Both the position numbers and the translations under genes were made by a program. From assembly GCF_014656455.1 (NCBI RefSeq), contig NZ_BNCL01000002.1, positions 62,001 to 126,000 on the forward strand: a stretch of DNA of 64,000 nt. The letters run 5' to 3'. This document shows positions 54,994 to 62,850 of the stretch, piece after piece. How positions within the stretch are numbered: position 1 is the stretch's first letter; each line of letters begins with the position of its first letter. A model generated the notes under the pieces. The model was not told where the DNA came from and did not search any database. It was given only the letters and a program-made list of their open reading frames with translations. The DNA comes from Paracoccus aerius (GTDB lineage: Bacteria; Pseudomonadota; Alphaproteobacteria; Rhodobacterales; Rhodobacteraceae).

Positions 54994-55770
54994 TCATCTT
55001 TGACGGGACAACAATGTCATGGCAGCGGCATAGCGGTTGCTGGAGGTATTGGCCTGTACCTGGGACAGGGCAAGATAGCGCGTCACCAGCTTGTCAATCG
55101 AGGCCTCGTCGGCGATCTTGGAAAAGCTGCTGCTTCCGAGCACCCGCTCTGATGCCGACATGAACAGTTCCAGTTGCCGATCAACGGGAAGGTTGGCGAC
55201 CGCCTTGTTCAGGCCGAAGGCCCCGGCAAACACCGTCCGCAAAGGTTCGTTGCCCAAAACCTCGAACCACATTGTCCGGTCGCTGGACGCGCGAGCAGCA
55301 AAGGCCTTCACCTCATTGCGGGCGTTCAGCGCCAGGCGATATGTTTCATTACCCTCGCCTACCCGCTTTTCGAACTGCCGCTGGACATAGGCCTCGGCTA
55401 TGGCTTGGCTTGCTGCCCCTGCGTTGCTGCGGCCTTGGAAAGCCTTGGCAAGCTTGAGGTATCGCTTGTCCCCCAGACGATTGGCAAGGGACGCCGTATC
55501 GGCCAAGTCGGATTCCAGGACCTTCCGAATGAAGGCCTTGTTCGCGGCGTCCTTGTCCAACCCGAAAGCGCCCAGGGCGACCTGCAGCATCTTGTAGTCG
55601 CCCACAAGATCCTCGGCCGAGGTCGCGGCAGTCAGGTTTTCGCGGAAATAGCCGGTGGCTCGCTGGACAAGGGGATCCTTTGCCGTGGTTTCGACATGCC
55701 GCGCCTCCATTCGCTGCAGGACACGCCAACCGGCCAGCCCCCCCAATCCCACCGCGATCGCTGCGCTCAT
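54994..55770 (-). CDS. DUF1217 flagellar-associated protein
   Basis: 258-residue helical protein, beginning MSAAIAVGLGGLAGWRVLQR and containing DPLVQRATGYFRENL, LQVALGAFGLDKDAANKAFI and RYLALSQVQ near the end, typical of DUF1217. The family is confined mostly to alphaproteobacterial flagellar clusters; exact role unknown, secretion through the flagellar apparatus has been suggested. Begins seven bases after flbT, last gene of the flaF-flbT-DUF1217 run. Confidence 0.87.
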   Translation of the reverse strand: MSAAIAVGLGGLAGWRVLQRMEARHVETTAKDPLVQRATGYFRENLTAATSAEDLVGDYKMLQVALGAFGLDKDAANKAFIRKVLESDLADTASLANRLGDKRYLKLAKAFQGRSNAGAASQAIAEAYVQRQFEKRVGEGNETYRLALNARNEVKAFAARASSDRTMWFEVLGNEPLRTVFAGAFGLNKAVANLPVDRQLELFMSASERVLGSSSFSKIADEASIDKLVTRYLALSQVQANTSSNRYAAAMTLLSRQR

Positions 55771-55777
55771 GATGTTC

Positions 55778-56182
55778 TCATGAGCGGCGCGCCTGGATCA
55801 GCAGATCTTCCTGCGGCAGCAGATCGCGCAGCCTTCGCAAAGCCGGATAGATTGCGCCGTCTTCGGCATAGCTGCGGGCTTCCTGCAGGATGGCATGGCT
55901 GGGGCCATCCGCGAAAACCATTGAAAGCTGGGCCATCGACAGCAGCAACTGGCGTTTGCCCTCGGCCAGATCGGCATCGCCGGACAGGATCAACTGGGCG
56001 ATATAGCAGGCCCTGCCGACAGGGGTATTTGCCCGGTCCGGATGGATCGCATCCTTGAGCCGAAGGACATTTGCATTGGGCGTGCGAATGGCAATCTTGG
56101 TCCGACGATCGCCGTTTTCGACGACTGCACCATTGATAAGCACCCGCTCGTTCGGGGCCAGCTTCAACACAAGGCCGCTCAT
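55778..56182 (-). CDS. flbT: Flagellin mRNA regulator FlbT
   Basis: 134-residue post-transcriptional regulator that binds the 5' leader of flagellin mRNA in Caulobacter and relatives. Starts SGLVLKLAPNERVLINGAVV, with ANTPVGRACYIAQLILSGDA central and a helical C-terminus. ATGA overlap with flaF upstream; flagellin precedes both, so regulator and target lie together. Confidence 0.93.
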   Translation of the reverse strand: MSGLVLKLAPNERVLINGAVVENGDRRTKIAIRTPNANVLRLKDAIHPDRANTPVGRACYIAQLILSGDADLAEGKRQLLLSMAQLSMVFADGPSHAILQEARSYAEDGAIYPALRRLRDLLPQEDLLIQARRS

Positions 56183-56541
56183 GTCGCAGCCTCTTGGCGC
56201 AAGCCGCGCATGACGGCCAGGTTGATGTCGATCAGCGGGGCAAGTTCCGCGCCGTTCGCCAAGGCGCGGTGGCCGTGACGCAACGCAAATCCGGCAAGCG
56301 ACAGCAGCCCGGCGCGAAGCTGGTCAGGCAGGCTGTTCCCGTCGCTGGCCAGGTCCGAGGCCAGAATGGTCCAAAGTTCATTGTTCTTGTGGACGGCCTG
56401 GATCAGGTCGGTGTGACTTCCCCCTGCTGCATGGCGCAGCATCCGGGTGACACGAGAGAAGACGTCATATTCCGCATCCCGCGCAGTGCGAAGGATGCCG
56501 TTTCCATATCGGGGGGTGGAAAAAGACGAAACCGCGTTCAA
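56179..56541 (-). CDS. flaF: Flagellar regulator FlaF
   Basis: 120-residue helical protein. The FlaF pattern is visible: YGNGILRTARDAEYDVFSRV, VHKNNELWTILASDLASDGN, LPDQLRAGLLSLAGFALRHG. FlaF links flagellin synthesis to assembly and acts opposite FlbT. It follows the flagellin gene, separated by a strong hairpin that would lower its transcription, and overlaps flbT. Confidence 0.92.
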   Translation of the reverse strand: MNAVSSFSTPRYGNGILRTARDAEYDVFSRVTRMLRHAAGGSHTDLIQAVHKNNELWTILASDLASDGNSLPDQLRAGLLSLAGFALRHGHRALANGAELAPLIDINLAVMRGLRQEAAT

Positions 56542-56574
56542 GGTGGATCATCCTGATCTGAAGGCAAGCAAGCA

Positions 56575-56595
56575 GGGGCGCCGCCAGGGCGCCCC
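56575..56595 (-). terminator. Flagellin attenuator/terminator hairpin
   Basis: GGGGCGCC-N5-GGCGCCCC, an eight-base perfect GC stem just after the flagellin stop on the minus strand, with no long T-run. Likely protects the flagellin message and lets some transcription reach flaF. Confidence 0.6.
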
Positions 56596-56609
56596 CATGA
56601 GCCGGTCGA

Positions 56610-57452
56610 TTAGCGGAACAGGCTGAGGATCGCCGAAGGCGCCTGGTTGGCGATCGACAGCGCCTGGATGCCCAGCTGCTGCTGGGTCTGCAGGGCCTGC
56701 AGGCGGGCCGAGGCTTCCTCCATGTCGGCATCGACCAGCGAACCGATACCCTGCTTGAGCGAGTCCGCAAGCTTTCCGACGAAGTTCGACTGGTCAGCGA
56801 TCCGCTTTCCGGCCGCGCCGAGGGCCGCAGCTCCGACTACTGCGACGTTGATCAAGGCTTCGATCTCGCCCAAAGCCGTAGCGGCCGACGCCCGGTCGGT
56901 TACTGCGGTGACGGTCGCCGCCTCGATCGAAACTTCAAAACCTGCCGACGCTACCTCGATGTTGTTTTTCGAGGTAGCAACAGTGCCGTTCGTGCGGTCC
57001 AGCGAACCCAGCACGGTGAAGTTGGTCTGGCCCGGAACAGGGTTCGTCTTAAGCAGTTGGACACCGTTCATCTGCGTCCCGTCGATGATCGCCGTGATCT
57101 GGTTCTTCTTGTTGACAATGTCGGTGTTGATCTTGGCGAAGTCGGCGCTATCGCTGTCAGCGCCAATGGCTAGGGTCTTCATCTCGTTCAGAAGCTTCGT
57201 GATCTCCTCCGCGCCAACCCGTGCCGTGGCCACGGTGGCCTCGGCGACGTTCAGCCCGGCCTGGATTGCCTTGAAGGACGACTGGTCAGTTTCCATGATC
57301 TTGGAAACAGCCCAGATCGCGGCATTGTCCTGGGCGTTGTTGATCGACTTGCCGGTCGAAATCTCCGACTGCGCCTTGTTCAGGCTGGAGTTCACGTTCT
57401 TCAGGGTCTGCAGGGCAACAATGGCGCCGTTGTTGGTCAGAATACTGGACAT
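56610..57452 (-). CDS. Flagellin
   Basis: 280-residue short flagellin. Conserved D0/D1 N-terminus SSILTNNGAIVALQTLKNVN SSLNKAQ-type with STGKSINNAQDNAAIWAVS, a compact variable middle (about 140-190) and the C-terminal helix LQALQTQQQLGIQALSIANQ, ending SAILSLFR. The short variable domain is typical of Rhodobacteraceae/Caulobacter flagellins. Its leader (57453-57500) is where FlbT would bind. Codon use is biased toward AAG, AAC and GCC, as in highly expressed genes. Confidence 0.95.
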   Translation of the reverse strand: MSSILTNNGAIVALQTLKNVNSSLNKAQSEISTGKSINNAQDNAAIWAVSKIMETDQSSFKAIQAGLNVAEATVATARVGAEEITKLLNEMKTLAIGADSDSADFAKINTDIVNKKNQITAIIDGTQMNGVQLLKTNPVPGQTNFTVLGSLDRTNGTVATSKNNIEVASAGFEVSIEAATVTAVTDRASAATALGEIEALINVAVVGAAALGAAGKRIADQSNFVGKLADSLKQGIGSLVDADMEEASARLQALQTQQQLGIQALSIANQAPSAILSLFR

Positions 57453-57495
57453 CTTATCCTCGTGAATAATGGATGCTTTGCATCCGTGATTGTGA

Positions 57496-57523
57496 CGATC
57501 GGCCTTCTGACCTTGGGCGTTTA
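57496..57523 (-). promoter_or_regulatory. Possible sigma-28-type promoter of flagellin
   Basis: On the minus strand TAAA-N16-GCCGATCG (consensus TAAA-N15-GCCGATAA), 44 bases upstream of the flagellin ATG. Spacing is one base off and the -10 has two mismatches, so this is tentative. Confidence 0.35.
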
Positions 57524-57624
57524 TCCCTGTGCCGCTTTTGGCATGACCACAGTCCTAGCAGTCGGTGATTTACGGATAGTGAATATCGCCCCCTGCCTCA
57601 AATCCTTAGAACAAAGGATTTTAT

Positions 57625-57942
57625 CTAAAACCGTTGCGGCAGCACGGCATTGGTTGGCGTGCTTTGGCGATGTCCCGCATGGTCATAGGTCTGCAGGCTG
57701 CGCGCGTTCCGCACGATCTCGCGGATCTGGTCGATGGCCCGCTGCGTGCCGCGTGCCGAATCCTGGGCCAAGCGCAGCAGGTGTTGCAAGGATTGGTCGA
57801 TCTGGGCCTTGGCGTCGGCGTCCAGGCCGTCACGCTCGAATCGTTTGGCAAGGGCGTCGATCCGGCCAAGGGCCAGGCCGCCGTCGCCCGCGATGATCGC
57901 CTGGCCGATGCCATCCAGCAGTTCACGATGCCTGGGTTTCAT
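57625..57942 (-). CDS. FlgN-like flagellar chaperone
   Basis: 105-residue helical protein, MKPRHRELLDGIGQAIIAGD at the start and RAIDQIREIVRNARSLQTYD AGH-type C-terminus resembling FlgN, the export chaperone of hook-associated proteins FlgK/FlgL. It overlaps the rod-binding gene stop by ATGA and precedes flagellin by 172 bases. FlgK and FlgL are not in the window. Family call by pattern and context only. Confidence 0.7.
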   Translation of the reverse strand: MKPRHRELLDGIGQAIIAGDGGLALGRIDALAKRFERDGLDADAKAQIDQSLQHLLRLAQDSARGTQRAIDQIREIVRNARSLQTYDHAGHRQSTPTNAVLPQRF

Positions 57943-58178
57943 TGACTTACCCATTTCCCGAAGCCCAGGTCGATCCGGCTGGCGAGGGCCGCCGCCTGTT
58001 CCTGGATCATGAAGGAAGAAAACTGATCCTCGCCGATGCCACCGCCGAACGACCCAGAAAGCGACTTGGGGCCGCAATACTTCAACATCTCCTCGAGAAA
58101 CGCCTGCTCCAGCTGTTTGCCGGGTGAAGGCGGGACCGGAGCCGGAGTGCTCACCGTAAATCTTGAATTAACCTGCAT
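57939..58178 (-). CDS. FlgJ-like rod-binding protein
   Basis: 79-residue protein corresponding to the N-terminal rod-cap domain of FlgJ: KQLEQAFLEEMLKYCGPKSL, GSFGGGIGEDQFSSFMIQEQ and ALASRIDLGFGKWVSQ. It lacks the muramidase domain, as usual in alphaproteobacteria. ATG at 58178 chosen; divergent from fliK over 104 AT-richer bases. Confidence 0.85.
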   Translation of the reverse strand: MQVNSRFTVSTPAPVPPSPGKQLEQAFLEEMLKYCGPKSLSGSFGGGIGEDQFSSFMIQEQAAALASRIDLGFGKWVSQ

Positions 58179-58282
58179 GAATGTTTTCCCAATGGCGATG
58201 ATTTCCACTGCTATCCGTTTGCGGTAAATAATTCGTAATGACTTCCCTTTATTTATGCGGTCATCACGAGGGGAATCGGGAT

Positions 58283-59191
58283 ATGTCAGAAAGTTTTTGT
58301 TTACCGATTGCAGGCATGGTTCATGCCGCAATTCCCGCCGAACCCGTTCAGGAGGGGGAGGAGGCGGGCACAGAATTCACGATCGAGGAGGAACCGGACA
58401 TACTGGTTGCAGAGGATGTCGCACCCGACCTGCCGGTCGAAGCGCGCGCGCAACCGGACCGGCTGCAGATGTTGATCGAAGAGTTGTCAGGGATCACGAG
58501 TGCCGTGGCTCCGTCGCCGCAGACTGGGCCCAAGGCAACGCCGGCGACCCTGCCGGAGCCTCGCATGGTTGCAGAAGCAAAGGCCGCGGTCACCACGGCC
58601 ATTCCCGCCGAGCCCGCCACTACGCCGGCTGCATTGCCTGCATCGCCCGCCCCCATCCCCTTGCCCGACCCGGGCCTTGCTGCGGATCCGGGCGCCATCC
58701 AGATCGACATGCCGGTTTCAGACCCGGCACCCCCCCTGCCCATTGCGGCGCGCGAGGCGAATGGCGCCCCGCCGGACCAGCCGGTCCGCAGGGTTCCCGT
58801 GGCGGCCATCGTGCGCCAGATCGCCGAGGCAGTGGTCACCGCGCGCGAGGACCGGATCGAGATCGCCCTCGCCCCTGAGGAACTTGGCCGGATCCGCATG
58901 GTGATGTCCGGTCCCGATCACAATCCGCATGTGGTGATCTGGGCCGAACGGCCCGAGGTGCTGGACCAGTTGCGCCGCAATTCGGCGTTCCTGCAGGAAT
59001 GCCTGGGCGATGCCGGCATGGCCGAGGCTTCGTTCGAGTTTCAAGGCGACGGCGGGACCGGAACCGGACCGGACGACCGGCAGCGCCTGCCTGATTCGGC
59101 CGGGCCCGGCGCCGATATCACCGACATGATCCCCGCACCGCCAACCTGGACGCCCCTAGCGATCCCGGCCCGGCTGGACATCCGCATCTGA
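58283..59191 (+). CDS. fliK: Flagellar hook-length control protein FliK
   Basis: 302-residue protein: acidic and Pro/Ala-rich N-terminal two thirds (ruler region) and a conserved C-terminal Flg_hook domain at about 185-270 (DRIEIALAPEELGRIRMVMS, VVIWAERPEVLDQLRRNSAF). Secreted type III substrate that sets hook length and switches export specificity. ATG at 58283 was preferred over 58238 because GAGGGGAATCGGGAT precedes it. Confidence 0.87.
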   Translation: MSESFCLPIAGMVHAAIPAEPVQEGEEAGTEFTIEEEPDILVAEDVAPDLPVEARAQPDRLQMLIEELSGITSAVAPSPQTGPKATPATLPEPRMVAEAKAAVTTAIPAEPATTPAALPASPAPIPLPDPGLAADPGAIQIDMPVSDPAPPLPIAAREANGAPPDQPVRRVPVAAIVRQIAEAVVTAREDRIEIALAPEELGRIRMVMSGPDHNPHVVIWAERPEVLDQLRRNSAFLQECLGDAGMAEASFEFQGDGGTGTGPDDRQRLPDSAGPGADITDMIPAPPTWTPLAIPARLDIRI

Positions 59192-59203
59192 AAGGAAAGC
59201 ACC

Positions 59204-59872
59204 TTGGTTTCATCAATCGGCAACATGCCGGCCACCAACGCCACTGCGGCCTTCGGCTCACCGGCCTCGGCTGCCGGGGCTGCGGCCTCGGCAAATTTTG
59301 ACACCTTCCTGAAGATGCTGACCACGCAGCTGAAAAGCCAGGATCCCTTGAACCCGATGGAGGGCAGCGACTTCGCGGTCCAGCTTGCGACCTTTTCCGG
59401 GGTCGAACAGCAGGCCCAGACGAACAAGCTGCTGGAAATGATGATCATGCAGACCGGCAGCAGCCTGGGCCAGGTCGCCGACTGGATCGGGAAAGAGGTT
59501 CGCACCGCCCGTCCCGTCTGGTTCGGCGACAAGCCCCTGACGCTGGACATCGCCCCCGACAGCCGCGCCGACAGCGTCACGCTGGTCACGCTGAACGAAT
59601 CGGGCCGAGAGGTCCTGCGAGAGGAGATCGGCACCGGGGAAGGGCAGATCGACTGGCTGGGCCGCGACGACATGGGGCAAAAGCTGGCCGATGGCCGCTA
59701 TTCCTTCGTGATCGAAAGCAGCCGCGCGGGCGAGGTCATCGCCAAGGCGCCCGTGGGCGCCTATGTCCGCGTGGCCGAAGCCGAAGTCGGGCCCATGGGG
59801 ATCGAGCTGATCTTCCAGGGCGGCGGCTCGGCCTTGGCCAGCGAGATCGAGGCGCTGCGCGACCCGGGCTAG
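59204..59872 (+). CDS. flgD: Flagellar hook assembly protein FlgD
   Basis: 222-residue hook scaffolding/capping protein: the conserved N-terminal FDTFLKMLTTQLKSQDPLNP (residues 32-51), SDFAVQLATFSGVEQQAQTN, then a Tudor/FnIII-like C-terminal region. A TTG start at 59204 with AAGGAAAG upstream gives the family N-terminus VSSIGNMPATNA; ATG 59225 is an alternative. 12 bases after fliK. Immediately after its stop, RuBisCO-derived sequence begins. Confidence 0.9.
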   Translation: MVSSIGNMPATNATAAFGSPASAAGAAASANFDTFLKMLTTQLKSQDPLNPMEGSDFAVQLATFSGVEQQAQTNKLLEMMIMQTGSSLGQVADWIGKEVRTARPVWFGDKPLTLDIAPDSRADSVTLVTLNESGREVLREEIGTGEGQIDWLGRDDMGQKLADGRYSFVIESSRAGEVIAKAPVGAYVRVAEAEVGPMGIELIFQGGGSALASEIEALRDPG

Positions 59873-59984
59873 GACTGCCCGCCGCCGAAACAGGCGCTGG
59901 ATGTTTGGAAGGTCGTGTCCTTCAACCATGCCTCGGCCGACGCTCCCTCTTCGCGCCCGGCTCGCGGTGTCGATGCGAAACTGA
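59873..59984 (+). pseudogene. Remnant of cbbL (RuBisCO large subunit C-terminus)
   Basis: Directly after the flgD stop, one frame reads DCPPPKQALDVWKVVSFNHA SAD, matching the form I (red-type) CbbL C-terminus (C-x-PLKQALDTWKDVSFNYASTD). Within the next 30 bases a frame change is needed to reach the ending LAVSMRN and a TGA at 59982, which resembles the family end PAVSM. Only about 37 codons survive, without start codon or active site, so it cannot make a functional enzyme. Confidence 0.75.
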
Positions 59985-59996
59985 AAGAACATCCCC

Positions 59997-60191
59997 ATGA
60001 AACTGGGCCAAGGACAGTTCAGCTTTCTTCCGGATCTTTCGGATGACGACGTCCGCGGGCAGGCCCACTTTGCTAGCGACAAGGGCCGGGTGGTATCCGT
60101 GGAACGCCCGGACGACCCGCATCCCCGGAACACCTGTGGAAATCGCCTGTTCAACGAAGCCACAGGCCGACCGCATGTCCCTGATCTCTGA
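59997..60191 (+). pseudogene. Remnant of cbbS (RuBisCO small subunit N-terminus)
   Basis: MKLGQGQFSFLPDLSDDDVR at the start aligns without gaps to red-type CbbS (MRITQGQFSFLPDLTDEQIR), and about residues 38-46 (PDDPHPRNT after VVSVE) match VSVEYTDDPHPRNT. After residue 46 the resemblance stops and a TGA follows at 60189. Conserved Trp positions are replaced. Spaced 12 bases from the cbbL remnant, the usual cbbL-cbbS arrangement. The 60192-60301 gap before rpe shows no further similarity that I can see. Confidence 0.78.
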
Positions 60192-60301
60192 CCCCGGCAT
60201 CAACGCCAGCCGCGTCTTGCGGGAAGTCTGGATGTGGACAGGCTTGACGGACGGAACGCAAAGCGCCAATCCGCTGCCGAATGATTGGGAAAGGGACTGC
60301 C

Positions 60302-61000
60302 ATGACCTTCGACCGCAGCATCAAGATCGCACCGTCGATCCTGTCCGCCGACTTCGCCGATTTCGGGCGAGAGATCCGGGCGATCGAGGATCAGGGCGCA
60401 GACTGGGTCCATGTCGATGTGATGGACGGGCATTTCGTGCCGAACCTGACCTTCGGCCCCCCCGCCGTGAAGGCCTTCCGCCCGCATGTAAAGACCTTCA
60501 TGGACGTTCACCTGATGATCGCACCCGTGGATCCCTATATCGAGGCCTATGCCGAGGCCGGCGCCGACATGATCACCGCCCATGTCGAAGCCGGGCCGCA
60601 TCCCCACCGCACCTTGCAGGCCATCCGCGCGACAGGGAAGAAGGCCGGCATCGCGCTGAATCCTGGCACCCCGGTGGAAGCTGTCGAATACCTGCTGGAT
60701 CTGGCCGACATGGTGCTGGTGATGACCGTGAACCCCGGCTTCGGCGGGCAGAAGTTCATCCATTCCCAGGTAGACAAGATCGCCCGCCTGCGCGGCATGA
60801 TCGGCGACCGGCCCATCCATATCCAGGTGGACGGCGGCGTGGATCCCAGGACCGCGCCCATCGTGGCGAAAGCCGGGGCCGATGTGCTGGTGGCGGGATC
60901 GGCGGTGTTCAAGGGCGGGTCGGTCGGGCAGCCGGGGGTCTATGGCAGCAACATCCGCGCCATCCGCGAGGCGGCACAGGGGCTGGCGCTGTCTGCCTGA
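60302..61000 (+). CDS. rpe: Ribulose-phosphate 3-epimerase
   Basis: 232-residue TIM-barrel enzyme of the pentose phosphate (and Calvin) pathway. [58 protein letters not shown] and [20 protein letters not shown] contain the metal-binding His/Asp residues. Intact. It lies downstream of the cbbLS remnants in the same orientation, so it may have been the cbbE gene of a lost operon that was retained for housekeeping. Confidence 0.97.
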   Translation: MTFDRSIKIAPSILSADFADFGREIRAIEDQGADWVHVDVMDGHFVPNLTFGPPAVKAFRPHVKTFMDVHLMIAPVDPYIEAYAEAGADMITAHVEAGPHPHRTLQAIRATGKKAGIALNPGTPVEAVEYLLDLADMVLVMTVNPGFGGQKFIHSQVDKIARLRGMIGDRPIHIQVDGGVDPRTAPIVAKAGADVLVAGSAVFKGGSVGQPGVYGSNIRAIREAAQGLALSA

Positions 61001-61915
61001 TCACCAAGCCACGTCGCCCGGTGCGGTTTGGCCAAAGATGTTTTCCCGATGCCAGCGCAGGTTTTCGGGATGGGGCGCATCTGTTGGGTCGCGAGGCGGA
61101 ATCAACTTGCCGCCGGGCAAGAGCAATCGGTCGACAACATCGGCCGGAACCTTGTTGCGCGAGACAAGGATGGAACAGTCTTCCGCAACAGAAATCAGAC
61201 CGCGGTCGAACATCCAGTGCAGCGTCCCGGACAGGGCAAGTCCGTTGCGAACGGAATCGCTCCCCCCATGCTCGACAGGACGGATATGGGCCGCCTGAAC
61301 CTCGGGTCGGCCGCCGCCGTTGCGCAGCCGCAACCCCGAAATGGCGCAGCGATAGTCATAGGCGTCGCGAACCTTACGGCGGAAGGCGATGTCCCGATAG
61401 GATCTGCGCAACAGACGCTCGACCACCGGGCGCTCGAACGCTTGGGCGCCTTCGGCCATGTCGAAGGAACGGGGATCGTAGCGCCTGGCCTCGATCTCCT
61501 CGAGTTGCTGCGGCAGGCCAAGGTCGACTATCCTTGCAAAGTCTGGTTCGGGAATGCGGCGGACAGCCGACTGGTCAAGCCCTCCCGTTAGCGGCGTTCC
61601 GTCAAGGGCTGTCAATGCCGACTCCAGCGGGCTACCGTCAAGCAGCCGCGGCACCTCTCTGTCGAAAGGCAAAAAGCTGCCGGGGCGGATCAGTGCAAGA
61701 AAGCGCCCGTCCTGATCCGGCTTCGGAATGACCCGGTCGATCTGCGCGGTGGCAAAATAGCCGCGTGGTCCCGCCTTCACCGGCTCGTAGTAAACGATCC
61801 AGTCGCCAACAGCCTCTTTCATGGCCTTAAGATACTGCCGCGGGAAATCGTAAACCTGGTCGGGCAGATCGTCATAGATCGACCCCGCCTTGTGCATCAG
61901 GACCAGCTTGACCAT
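61001..61915 (-). CDS. HNH endonuclease with N-terminal PUA/EVE-like domain (COG3440 type)
   Basis: 304 residues in two parts. Residues 1-105 (VYDFPRQYLKAMKEAVGDWI, VYYEPVKAGPRGYFATAQID) look like a modified-base-reading PUA/EVE-type module. Residues 170-250 form an HNH nuclease: RRKVRDAYDYRCAISGLRL, AAHIRPVEHGG (His210), Asn224, His233. Such combinations occur in modification-dependent restriction enzymes. It has no methylase partner. Its stop abuts the rpe stop. Confidence 0.83.
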   Translation of the reverse strand: MVKLVLMHKAGSIYDDLPDQVYDFPRQYLKAMKEAVGDWIVYYEPVKAGPRGYFATAQIDRVIPKPDQDGRFLALIRPGSFLPFDREVPRLLDGSPLESALTALDGTPLTGGLDQSAVRRIPEPDFARIVDLGLPQQLEEIEARRYDPRSFDMAEGAQAFERPVVERLLRRSYRDIAFRRKVRDAYDYRCAISGLRLRNGGGRPEVQAAHIRPVEHGGSDSVRNGLALSGTLHWMFDRGLISVAEDCSILVSRNKVPADVVDRLLLPGGKLIPPRDPTDAPHPENLRWHRENIFGQTAPGDVAW

Positions 61916-62070
61916 TCTTCCCCCCGCGCCAGCCTCGCAGCCCGTCCCTGAACCGCCGCTTTCCAGAAGACAGGGGACGAGGCGACGGGATGCCACTCAA
62001 CCCTTATGGCGGGCAATGTTTGACATTCCCCATTCCACGCGCATCCTGCGGCCAGCAACAGGAGATGGCA

Positions 62071-62850
62071 ATGGATCTGGGCATCAGAGGAAAACGCGGG
62101 CTGGTCTGCGCGGCGTCGAAGGGCTTGGGACGCGGCTGCGCCGAAGCGCTGGCCGAGGCAGGCGTGGATCTGGTCATCAACAGCCGGACCGAGGCTGACA
62201 TCACCCGCACCGCCGATGAAATCGCGGCAAGATACGGCGTCAGCGTTACCCCCGTCGCCGCCGACATCACCACGGACGAAGGCCGCGCCAGGGTGCTGGA
62301 GGCGGTAGGCCAGGCCGATATCCTGGTGACGAACGCAGGCGGCCCGCCGCCGGGCGACTGGCGCGACTGGAACCGCGACGACTTCATCCGCGCCATCGAC
62401 GCCAACATGCTGTCGGCCGTGGCCCTGATGCAGGCGCTTGTGCCGGGCATGATGGACCGGGGCTGGGGCCGGGTGGTCAACATCACTTCGCAATCCGTCC
62501 GCTCTCCCATCGCGGTGCTGGGGCTGTCAAACACGGCGCGGGCCGGGCTGACCGGCTTTGTCGCCGGCATGTCGCGGCAGGTGGCGGGGCACGGGGTTTG
62601 CGTGAACAACATCCTGCCCGGCATTCACGCCACTGACCGGGCTGACAGCCTGGACAAGGGCGTGTCGGACAAGCAGGGCATCAGCATCGAGGATGCACGC
62701 CGCCAGCGGCAGGCGGGCATTCCCACCGGCACCTATGGCACGGCCGGCGATTTCGGCGCGACCTGTGCCTTCCTGTGCAGCCAGCAGGCCCGTTTCATCG
62801 TGGGCCAGAACATCCTGCTGGACGGCGGCGCCCTGAACGTGACGATCTAG
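62071..62850 (+). CDS. Atypical SDR-family oxidoreductase-like protein
   Basis: 259-residue Rossmann protein of the BKR-like SDR subgroup. The NAD motif is CAASKGLGRG rather than TGxxxGxG, DILVTNAGGPPPGDWRDW is present, and the catalytic Tyr-x3-Lys is replaced by the segment LSNTARAGLTGF. Family members are often named 3-oxoacyl reductases, but catalytic competence is doubtful. ATG 62071 with AGGAG six bases upstream preferred over ATG 62065. Stop interlocks with the GT90-like gene in CTAG. Confidence 0.88.
   Translation: MDLGIRGKRGLVCAASKGLGRGCAEALAEAGVDLVINSRTEADITRTADEIAARYGVSVTPVAADITTDEGRARVLEAVGQADILVTNAGGPPPGDWRDWNRDDFIRAIDANMLSAVALMQALVPGMMDRGWGRVVNITSQSVRSPIAVLGLSNTARAGLTGFVAGMSRQVAGHGVCVNNILPGIHATDRADSLDKGVSDKQGISIEDARRQRQAGIPTGTYGTAGDFGATCAFLCSQQARFIVGQNILLDGGALNVTI

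Noticed and set aside
54762..55163. 133-codon plus-strand ORF after carB
   Set aside because: No family resemblance, runs into the antisense of the DUF1217 gene and crosses a terminator-like palindrome.
59922..60269. 115-codon minus-strand ORF
   Set aside because: Overlaps the cbbL/cbbS remnants, whose plus-strand similarity explains the open frame better.
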